Part shown: positions 55,701 through 64,000 of the stretch, piece by piece | Layout of the letters: each line of letters opens with the position of its first letter | Position numbering within the stretch: the stretch's first letter is position 1 | NCBI RefSeq assembly: GCF_023898315.1 | Contig: NC_064622.1 | Location: 275,581,503 to 275,645,502, forward strand | Length of the DNA stretch: 64,000 bases | Source of the DNA: Schistocerca nitens | Taxonomy: Eukaryota > Arthropoda > Insecta > Orthoptera > Acrididae | Direction of reading: 5' to 3' | The notes under the pieces: model-generated | What the model was told of the DNA's origin: nothing | The model's input: the letters and a program-made list of their open reading frames with translations, nothing else | Databases searched by the model: none | Made by a program: the position numbers and the translations under genes

Positions 55701-56372
55701 TATGTTGGAAATATGATTTTGCAGCCAAAAGACTGGGGAATAATATGGTATATTGGAATCCTGAATAAAACCAACTAGTTTTCAGAAAAATCTGTTGCTA
55801 TATTTACTGAAAGCCACTCACATATTCTTCCACAACATTCCACTATATTTCCCGAATAAATTAAAAATAAAATATTAAACCGTTCACTAAGGATGTTACG
55901 TGCAAAAATCTTACAGGCTCAGACCTTTTCTAAAAAATTATATCACCAGGAACAGGCAGCAGAAAGCTTACGATAACACCGCTGGTGACAAGTAAGATAA
56001 TCTGATCGAGGCCAAAGGTAGTGATAACAATCAGAAGAATAGAAGCACCAGTATCGGCATGATTCATGTGGCGCCGCAACACTTTCGGCATGTTGCACAA
56101 CTACATTTCATCGCGGAATGGATGCAAAAAATGGCTGAATTGCCTCCTGATGAAACCGTTCATCATACCGTAAAGCATTTAGTAGAGTCACAGTGGCAGA
56201 CAGGGAAACCAGCACAGAGTTCCATGCTCACAAACTAGCAGGAAATGTTCATTATTTCAGTAGGATGTCTGAGCGAAATAGTTTAAGTTCACCCTCATGT
56301 TTAAAGTAACACAGCCGAAGGAAATTAACAACAGTACTTTCCTAGTTGGAATTCCGTCGGTTTTAGAAGGCC
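55701..56372. other. No feature recognised
   Basis: No gene or repeat identified. Confidence 0.4.
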
Positions 56373-56385
56373 TGTATGGCATGAA

Positions 56386-56591
56386 AAACTGGACGTTTGT
56401 GGTAAGGGCTTATGGGACCAAACAGCTGAGGTCATCGGTCCCTAAGCTTACACACTACTTAATCTAATTTAAACTAACTTACGCTAATGACAACACACAC
56501 ACCCATGCCCGAGGGAGGACTCGAACCTCCGACGAAGGGGAGCCGCGCGGACCGTGACAATACGCCATAGACCACGCGGCTACCTCGCGCG
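56386..56591 (-). mobile_element. SINE, family B
   Basis: On the minus strand: head CGCGAGGTAGCCGCGTGGTC, B box GGAGGTTCGAGTCCTCCCTC, body GGGCATGGGTGTGTGTGTTG and GGGACCGATGACCTCAGCTG. An exact 13-bp duplication TGTATGGCATGAA flanks it (56373-56385, 56592-56604). Confidence 0.93.
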
Positions 56592-56666
56592 TGTATGGCA
56601 TGAAGACGAATATAATGTAAATGCTCTTTCATCAAAGAATAGTATTCTCATTTTAACGATAAGGAG

Positions 56667-57109
56667 CAAGCAGTCTGACTCAAACTCATTTTGTTAATTT
56701 GATTTCTTCTTGGCCCTCACACTTCCTACAAATTAAATGATGGGCAGGGCTATTTTCACTCCGACGGTTCAGTGTGAATAAATGTTTTATTATGCACGGG
56801 GTATGTGGACACGACTCTAGAATAAAAATAATACAGTCCAAGAATCCACATTTACGCCGTAACTATATTCTAAAGTTAACTGAATTCTTCATCGGTGCTT
56901 GACAGGACATGACAATAACGCCACAAAGTAAAACCCTATGTCAAACTCTTAAACAGTGCTGCGATTCAGCAACTGCATAAATCTGGAGAGGTATTTATTC
57001 ACACTGAACCGTCGGAGTGAAAATAGCTCCGTCTATCGTTTTATTTGTAGAAGGTGCGAGGGCCAAGAAGAAATCAAATCACCAAAATGAGTTTATGAAT
57101 CAGAGTAGC
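56667..57109. mobile_element. MITE-like element with ~120-bp inverted repeats
   Basis: The left arm (about 56667-56790) has CTCATTTTGTTAATTTGATT, TCTTCTTGGCCCTC and CTATTTTCACTCCGACGGTT then CAGTGTGAATAAAT. The right arm (about 56988-57109) has the same blocks in reverse complement; the inner ~36 bp are a perfect match. The ~200-bp loop is AT-rich and non-coding. No clear target duplication was found. Confidence 0.82.
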
Positions 57110-57290
57110 CCATGGTGAATACTTATGTAACGAAATTTTTTTGTTCTTTGGACTCCTTTTATAATTTTATGTACACAAGAGCCTTTAACAGTCGACGAAT
57201 ACATATGTGCATTTATTCTGACGTACGCTGAATGTAATCTGTCTGCTGTCTTTAGAATGTGATGTTTCTGGCTTTCATGTCAATTTTATA

Positions 57291-58494
57291 CACTGCAGCG
57301 CCAAGAAACTCGTACAGGCATACGGATTCAAATACAGATATATGTAAACAGACAGAATACGGCGCTGCGGCCGGTAACGCCTATGTAAGAAAAGTGCCTG
57401 TGGCAGTTGCTAGATAGGTTACTGCTGCTACGATCGCAAGTTATCAATATTTGAGTGAGTTTGAACGTGCTGTTACAGTCAGCGCAAGAGCGACGAAACA
57501 CAGTTACCTCGGAGGAAACGATGAAGCGGGGATTTTACCGTACGACCATTTCAACTGTGTGCCGTGAATATCAGGAATCTGCTGAAACATAAAATCTCCG
57601 ACATCACTGCGACCGGAAATAGGTCCTGCAAGAACGGAACCAATTACGACTGAGGAGAATCATTCAACGTGACAGAAATGCAACCCTTCTGCAAATTGTT
57701 GCAGATTTCAATGCTGAGCCATAAACAAGTGTCAGCTTGCGAAACATTCAACGAATCATCATCGATATGGGTTTCGGAGCCGAAGGTCCACTCGTGTACC
57801 CTTGATGACTGCACGACACAAAGCCTGGGACCGTCAACACCAACACTGGACTGTTAATGACTGGAAACATGTTGCCTAGTCCGACGAGTCTCGTTTCAAA
57901 ATGTATCGAGCGGATGGACATGTAGAGGTATGGAGACAACCTCATGAATACATGGACCCTGTACGTCAGAAGGGGACTGTTCGAGCTGGTGGAGGTTCTG
58001 TAATGGTGTTGGGCGTGTGCAGCTGGAGTGATATGGGACCCCTGATACGTCTAGATACTACTCTGACAGGTGACACGTACGTAAGCATCCTGCCTGATCG
58101 CCTGCATCCATTCATGTCCACTGTGCATTCCGACGGACTTGGACAATTCCAGCAGGACAATGCGACACCCTACACGTCCAGAATTGCTAGAGAGTGGCTC
58201 CGGGAACACTCTTCTGAGTTTAAACACTTCCGGTGCCCACCAAACACCCCAACATGAACATTATTGAGCATATCTGGGATGCCTTGCAACGTGCTGTTCA
58301 GAAGAGATCTCCACCCCCTCGTACTCTCTTGTGGATTTATGGACAGCCTTGCAGGGTTCATGTTGTCAATTCCCTCCAACACTACCTCAGGCATTAGTCG
58401 AGTCGATGCCACGTCGTGTTGCCCCACTTCTGCGTGTCCGCGGGGGACCTACACGATGTTAGGCAGGTGTACTAGTTTCTTTGGCTCTTCAGTG
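57291..58494 (+). mobile_element. Tc1-like transposon (family 7), complete ends
   Basis: Inverted repeats CACTGCAGCGCCAAGAAACT (left) and CACTGAAGAGCCAAAGAAAC (right, minus strand), with TA outside (57289-57290, 58495-58496). The N-terminal HTH region (LSEFERAVTVSARATKHSYL, TTISTVCREYQESA) is frame-broken. The catalytic core is listed separately. Confidence 0.93.
57880..58261 (+). pseudogene. Tc1-like DD34E transposase core, frameshifted near the last catalytic residue
   Basis: The frame reads SDESRFKMYRADGHVEVWRQ (first Asp), SVMVLGVCSWSDMGPL, FQQDNATPYTSRIAREWLRE (second Asp) and FRCPPNTPT, where it meets a stop after a one-base slip. In the next frame PNMNIIEHIWDALQRAV carries the catalytic Glu at the expected place. 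All three catalytic residues are therefore present but in two frames. The N-terminal DNA-binding part upstream is in other frames, so the gene is dead. Confidence 0.85.
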
Positions 58495-58496
58495 TA

Positions 58497-60793
58497 CATG
58501 ACAAGAGCCGCTCGGCTTCAGCTAATGTAATTTACCACGATCGGATGTAAAAAGGCCCACTCCTTCTGAAGATTATGTTTTTATAAATATTGAAATTTAT
58601 GTCAAGGGCTTGTTTGGCTGATTCTTTCAACCTCTTTAAAACACTATGATATGAGAACTGACAATAATCAGTTGACCATGGCATAACGAGCCGAAAACTG
58701 CTTACTGGCCGAATACATAATAGTTGCAAAACATCAGGGAAGTGTTTCATTTTTTTATACTAAATTACCCGGTAGTCAGAATGACAATGACGACATGGGG
58801 CTATGGTGCAGACATATTAAGGTCGTCGTCGTTAGTTTTATTGTATAGAGCAGCGAAATAATGTTAGCCCGTTTTATATAACAATGATAACACGATTAGA
58901 GTGGTAGTTTAAGAATGGTATGAAATAAGAATTTTACCATGAATGGTCCTAGTTTTACGTCTTGTTAGACAGTGTATCTCTAGACTTTGAGATGAGACAG
59001 CTAGATCACAAAATAGTGCAATAATATAAATCATACGATCTTACAATACATCCAAATCTTGTACACACTAAAGACACCTGCACAATGAAGTGCAGAGAAT
59101 GGCCGCCGTCTCACCCTCTACCGTATAACTTCATAAGAATGCGGTCTGGAGGGGGACGGGGTCAAGCACACCTCTCTACAGGCCGTTGCCGGCTTTCCAG
59201 ACCTTGAAGCAGCTACTTCTCATTCAAGTAGCGCCTCAATTGGCATCACGACGCTGAGTGGATCCCGCCACAGTCCTCTCCCAAGGAAAAATCCCGGGTG
59301 TTCCCTATGACCGCCAGATGCTCTACGTACCCGCCTACGGAGGCCAGCTCTTAAAATCCAACTATCTGTTGGAGAGAGACATATGATGAATGAAACATTT
59401 CTCACACCTTTAGACACAGGACGCAGAATCTAGTCATAGACCCAAGCAAGGAAATTGGACTCTCTGATAAACTGTAGTTGAAGTTGGACTGAATGACGAC
59501 GGGAGTGGGCTTATTCAGGAAGATGACCGAATGATGCCTACAAGGTGATGCTCAGTCGACTGTGAACCGGTGCAAATCATGGACATCTTTCGAAATGCAA
59601 TTTGGCTTGAACAGTAATAGGCCAGATTTGCACACCAAGCAAAGTAAGGAGTTTAAAGTATTTATTCGGCGCAGCAGTTTAAAAATTTACGTATATTATG
59701 CATTTCTAAAAACGGATATATGCTGTGTTATACTTTTGCATACTTTAGCCATGCCAAATAAGAGAGACTATTCTCATAATTTCGTGGATAAAAGGCACGC
59801 CATTAGACTGTCGTATGTAAGTAGTAACGCAGCACTTCTCTTATTACTAGTGAGCAACACGGACAATCTAACACACGCGCGACAGCACCATGAAAGGCGC
59901 CAACACGGATATCAACCGGTGAAAAGCGGAAACAGCTGACTACTGGTGGTGTAAAAGCAATCGTCAACGTCAACTCACAACCTCCTGAAGACAATAACAA
60001 TCAAATAACAAGAAGATTACACGAGCTCCACGAGATAAAATTGCTTTCAGCGACTAAAATCTGGAATGAGACATCAACACTTGGCCGAGCTTAGAACACT
60101 CTCCTCAATAGTCTGACAGAGCATTACGACTAGTTTACATAACCTGGCTGTGCGGCTGCAATTCCTCCGGGTACCTCATGGGAGAGACGGGTTCAAGTAA
60201 ACTCCGTGGAACAAACTGTCAAAGTGAGCTGGTCGTTTCCGATGTGTAGCAGAAACAGGTAAATACAAGAGAAGGAGAGGAGGGGACTGAGAGCCGTGAC
60301 CGCGGACTTGGCGAGGTCGCTGCAAGCGCGAAATTAGCGCAATTAGCAACCCTGTCTAATGACGTCGTCTGATACCGGCGCGCATGATACATCAGTTACC
60401 CACAACGTAGATATTTCACCCAACACGAAAAGCGATGTCACCTGACATGTCTGTGCAAAATATATACAACACAATGAAGGCCCAAAATCAACGGGAAATT
60501 AATATCTTTACGTGCAATAGTTGAGGACAAACAGTCAGTATTTTAGCGTCGTGTCAATTTCAGGAACTAGTGTAGGTGTGAAATCCATACTACGAATTCT
60601 CACACTCCGATCCTAAGAATGCGGGTGGGGGGAGGAGGAGGATACCACAGTCCGAACACAAGATCGGGACAGACAAGAATCCCCCACGACATGTTCGCAT
60701 TAATGAACACCAAGGGATCGTCTACCTGAAACTGAGTCAACTGCATGTGACCCATTTTAAAACTCTATACACAACATGATGATGCACCGACTG
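58497..60793. other. No gene recognised; one possible repeat patch
   Basis: About 59140-59345 (AGTAGCGCCTCAATTGGCATC, CCCGCCTACGGAGGCCAGC) looks like a dispersed repeat I half-recognise, but there is only one copy here. The rest shows nothing. Short open frames lack motifs. Confidence 0.3.
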
Positions 60794-60795
60794 TA

Positions 60796-61044
60796 CATTG
60801 TCCAGCCACGTTAATGTGACCATCTGTCTAAAGCCTGAATAACCATTTTTTTACTCCGCGGACTCTTGCGAGACGCGCAGGAAGAGCATCAATGAGGTTC
60901 TGGAAGGAGGAGCAGCCAATGGAGGTGGTCTCACATATTCGCGATTGGGTTTAAATGCGGGGAGTGTGGTGGCCGGGTGAGTACAGTAAACTCATGCTGG
61001 TGCTCTTTGAACCACCCACATAAACTGTGAGCTGTGTGACAAGT

Positions 61045-61092
<48 letters not shown>

Positions 61093-61150
61093 ACATCGCA
61101 CCAACATGCTAGATTTACGGACGACTATGTGCGCCATCGTTAGGAGGGCA
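60796..61150 (-). mobile_element. Tc1-like transposon fragment (family 8) with an internal (AC)n run
   Basis: The left end CATTGTCCAGCCACGTTAAT then GTGACC follows TA (60794-60795) and looks like a Tc1 inverted repeat. On the minus strand: WFKEHQHEFTVLTRPPHSPH then LNPIANM, equal to SPDLNPIENM with Glu changed to Ala. A run of AC units (61046-61090) replaces the upstream part. The N-terminal side is missing. Confidence 0.7.
61046..61090. repeat. (AC)n microsatellite
   Basis: About 22 uninterrupted AC units. Confidence 0.97.
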
Positions 61151-61389
61151 GCTGAAGGCATTTACTATTCCGTCAGTAACTAATGACGAACTGATCAAAA
61201 GAAATTTTACCTCAGAGGACCAAATGGCAAACCTCACGTAGGGTTTTTGTTTTGCATGTTAATATTCCGGGTACTTTGTAGTTCACTGTTGATATTGTCG
61301 TTTTGTCATTTGGTGACGGTGAGTGGACCTGTGGACATTAGAAACCGGAATGCCAAGTGGTGGTATCGTAACATTTCCGACGTACTCTT

Positions 61390-62140
61390 CTGTTTGAGAT
61401 CAGTACAGAGATGACAGCAGCGGAGGCAGCCACAAACATTTGCACCGCGTATGGGGATAATTCCACTGGACCAAACACAGCAAAAGAATGGTTTTCTCGT
61501 ATTAAGGAGCATCGTTTTGACATTAGAAACTCTCCATGCTGAGGAAGACCTTCAGGGTTTGATGTATATCGTTTAAACACATTAATCCACAATGATCCAT
61601 GTCCGTGTACTCGAGAACCGGCAGATGTGATGAACTGTGATCATTCCACTATCGTGCGACATATTCATGCAAAGGGGAAGGTTCAGAAATCTGGTGTATG
61701 AGTACCGCATGGTCTAAGCCGAAATCACAATAATCAGCCTGCGGCCATAATTAAATCCCTGTTTGCTCCTCATCAATTGGCTTGTGAACAACAACAATCA
61801 TGTATCGTTATTGGTGACGAGAAATTGTGTCTTTATGCAAGTATAAGGAAAAGAAAGGCATGCTTGAGCCCAAACAAAGCAGCAACTCCCGGCACAAAAC
61901 AAATATCCCGGTACAAAGACTTGCGTACGTCCACAAAAGATGTTATGTATCTCGTGGAACAGCGATAGCGTGGTGTATTAAGAACTGCTTCACCGAGGTG
62001 TGACCATCACTGCTGACATTTATTGTCAACAACTGAGAGGTCTTACACAAAAGCTAAAAACGACGACCAGGAAGACTGCGTGAGGTGATTGAAAACCGCT
62101 ACGAACTCATGCATCAACCCAATATATAAGAATATATAGT
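61390..62140 (+). mobile_element. Degenerate mariner, C-terminal part missing
   Basis: Frames read MTAAEAATNICTAYGDNSTG, AKEWFSRIKEHRFDIRNSPC (HTH and linker, one TGA inside), RLNTLIHNDPCPCTREPADV, IVRHIHAKGKVQKSG, CIVIGDEKLCLYASIRKRKA (first Asp in GDEKL) and a shifted GVTITADIYCQQL-like stretch, then KAKNDDQEDCVR. The second and third Asp blocks are absent. No terminal repeats were found. Confidence 0.75.
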
Positions 62141-62368
62141 TTGTACTTCTTGACAATTTTAAATTTTTAGTTATGTTCCTATTGGCAATGGACTAAATGT
62201 TCTTGAGCAAAGTCTGTTTAAAAGTGAAGTAAAGGTGCAAATGCATCCTACCAGTAAATAAGCAACATTAAGAAATTAAAAATGCGAGTAGAAAAATTTA
62301 TAACGAAGTTTCTTCCATGGAAAATCACCTTATCTAACGTGTTTCCGGTGAGTCAAGTCCAATCTACC

Positions 62369-62425
62369 CGGCCGGTTAGCCAAGTGGTCTAACGCACGGC
62401 TTTCCGGAGTGAGAAGGAACGCCTG
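62369..62425 (+). mobile_element. SINE, family C, 5' head (split by a LINE)
   Basis: CCGGCCGGTTAGCCAAGTGG then TCTAACGCACGGCTTTCCGG is the tRNA-like head of this family (A box region). It stops at the GATGTA-tail end of the LINE and resumes at 63623. Confidence 0.8.
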
Positions 62426-62570
62426 GTCTACATCTACATCCATCTACATACATACTCCGCAAGCCACATGACGGTGTGTGGCGGAGGGTACCTTGAGTAC
62501 CTCTATCGGTTCTCCCTTCTATTCCAGTCTCGTATTGTTCGTGGAAAGAAGGATTGTCGGTATGCCTCTG

Positions 62571-62731
62571 TGTGGGCTCTAATCTCTCTGATTTTATCCT
62601 CATGGTCTCTTCGCGAGATATACGTAGGACGGAGCAATATACTGCTTGACTCTTCGGTGAAGGTATGTTCTCGAAACTTTAACAAAAGCCCGTACCGAGC
62701 TATTGAGCGTCTCTCCTGCAGAGTCTTCCAC
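62571..62731 (-). repeat. 161-bp direct repeat, copy 1 (native position in the LINE 3' region)
   Basis: Matches 63462..63622 with about 4 differences in 161 bases. Here it lies in its normal place near the end of the LINE coding region. Confidence 0.95.
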
Positions 62732-63461
62732 TGGAGTTTATCTATCATCTCCGTAACGCTTTCGCGATTACTAAATGATCCTGTAACGAAGCGCGCTGCT
62801 CTCCGTTGGATCTTCTCTATATCCTCTATCAACCCTATCTGGTACGGATCCCACACTGCTGAGCAGTATTCAAGCAGTGGGCGAACAAGGGTACTGTAAC
62901 CTACTTCCTTTGTTTTCGGATTGCATTTCCTTAGGATTCTTCCAATGAATCTCAGTCTGGCATCTGCTTTACCGACGATCAACATTATATGATCATTCCA
63001 TTTTAAATCACTCCTAATGCGTACTCCCAGATAATTTATGGTATTAACTGCTTCCAGTTGCTGACCTGCTATATTGTAGCTAAATGATAAAGGATCTATC
63101 TTTCTGTGTATTCGCAGAACATTACACTTGTCTACATTGATATTCAATTGCCATTCCCTGCACCATGCGTCAATTCACTGCAGATCCTCCTGCATTTCAG
63201 TACAATTTTCCATTGTTACAACCTCTCGATACACCACAGCATCATCTGCAAAAAGCCTCAGTGAACTTCCGATGTCATCCACCAGGTCATTTATGTATAT
63301 TGTGAATAGCAACGGTCCTATGACACTCCCCTGAGGCACACCTGAAATCACTCTTACTTCGGAAGACTTCTCTCCATTGAGAATGACATGCTGCGTTCTG
63401 TTATCTAGGAACTCTTCAATCCAATTACACAATTGGTCTGATAGTCCATATGCTCTTACTT

Positions 63462-63622
63462 TGTGGGCTCTAATCTCTCTGATTTTATCCTCATGGTCTC
63501 TTCGCGAGATATACGTAGGAGGGAGCAATATACTGCTTGACTCTTCGGTGAAGGTATGTTCTCGAAAGTTTAACAAAAGCTCGTACCGAGCTACTGAGCG
63601 TCTCTCCTGCAGAGTCTTCCAC
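63462..63622 (-). repeat. 161-bp direct repeat, copy 2 (misplaced at the LINE 5' end)
   Basis: The same 161 bp at the 5' end of the LINE, 891 bp away and in the same orientation. Its outer edge is exactly the LINE/SINE junction. Confidence 0.95.
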
Positions 63623-64000
63623 GAATCCGCCCGGCGGACTTGTGTCAGGGTCCGGTGAACCGGCCAGTCTGTGGATGGTTTTTAGGCGGTTTTCCATCTG
63701 CCTCGACGAATGTGGGCTGGCTCCCCTTATTCCGCCTAGGCTACACTATGTCGGTGATTGCTGCGAAAACAAGTTCTCCACGAACGCGTACACCACCATT
63801 ATTCCACCACGCAAACACAGGGTGTTACACTCGTCTGGTGTGAGACGTTCCCTGGGGGGGGGGGGGGGGGGTGTCCACCGGGGGCCGAACCGCACAATAA
63901 CCCTGGGTTAGGTGTGGGGGCGGCGGAGGGGTGAAGTGGACTGTGGTAGTCGTCGTGAGGTTGTGGACCACTGTGGCTGTGGCGGGGCCGGAGCTTCTCC
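63623..64000 (+). mobile_element. SINE, family C, body and tail (continues past the window)
   Basis: It resumes with GAATCCGCCCGGCGGACTTG (B box), then GGTCCGGTGAACCGGCCAGT, GGTTTTTAGGCGGTTTTCCA and GGCTCCCCTTATTCCGCCT. A longer 3' part follows with a run of ~18 G near 63855-63872 and GGGCCGAACCGCACAATAAC. Confidence 0.8.

Larger units (their letters stand above)
62426..63622 (-). mobile_element. CR1/Jockey-like LINE (GATGTA tail), chimeric 5' end
   Basis: Read on the minus strand: a 54-residue stretch REHTFTEESSSILLPPTYIS to KIREIRAH that belongs at the C terminus, fused in frame to KVRAYGLSDQLCNWIEEFLD, then SGVPQGSVIGPLLFTIYIND, LRLFADDAVVYREV (FADD), one TGA near 63177, then SINYLGVRIRSDLKWNDHIM-like residues, LVRPLLEYCSAVWDPYQIGL and the true C terminus. 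It ends in TATGTAGATGGATGTAGATG. The copy is young: few defects, and close to the one at 40.8-41.9 kb. Confidence 0.92.

Noticed and set aside
1-64000. Operons, ribosome binding sites, prophage or plasmid features
   Set aside because: Spliced exons, SINEs, LINEs and mariner elements show animal nuclear DNA, so prokaryotic signals would be chance matches.

Overview
This is eukaryotic, insect-type intergenic and intronic DNA dominated by transposable elements. Nothing in it looks bacterial or viral. The repeat set (abundant tRNA-derived SINEs with a conserved body, CR1/Jockey-like LINEs ending in a GATGTA-type tail, RTE-like LINEs, Tc1 and mariner transposons) is what I associate with large orthopteran genomes. 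A grasshopper or locust such as Schistocerca is my best guess; this is recognition from memory, not a search result.

The one host gene I can support is on the minus strand. Two exons, 20389..20719 and 5243..5455, have clean splice sites and compatible phases. Joined, they give the first part of a RhoGAP domain, resembling the FAM13 type. The ~14.9 kb intron between them is filled with transposons. Further exons must lie outside the window or were not recognisable.

Layout: 0-5 kb, decayed LINE and mariner pieces. 5-20.7 kb, the RhoGAP exons with an intron holding two RTE-like LINEs (one flanked by ~650-bp direct repeats), tRNA-armed foldback elements, a Tc1 relic, a GC-rich inverted-repeat element, a DD41D deletion derivative, a 1.1 kb polypurine tract and a 1.3 kb mariner ending 102 bp from the upstream exon. 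20.9-33 kb, SINEs of several families, a LINE split by a Tc1, a ~975-bp foldback element with tRNA-like arms and a well-preserved Tc1. 33.5-36.5 kb, a Tc1 split by a LINE and a SINE. 36.9-39.9 kb, the longest RTE-like LINE, including an endonuclease segment. 40.8-50.2 kb, LINE and Tc1/mariner copies, including a DD41D element with a 303-codon open frame. 50-58.5 kb, SINE-into-transposon nests, a long-TIR MITE and a Tc1. 58.5-64 kb, mostly unassigned sequence, then a mariner relic and a SINE split by a chimeric LINE.

Most open frames are transposon relics or chance frames. No element has a fully intact set of coding regions; mobility, where it occurred, was probably supplied in trans or is past. 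Coordinates of terminal inverted repeats and target duplications were read base by base. Ends of decayed elements are approximate. Family assignments rest on remembered protein motifs.
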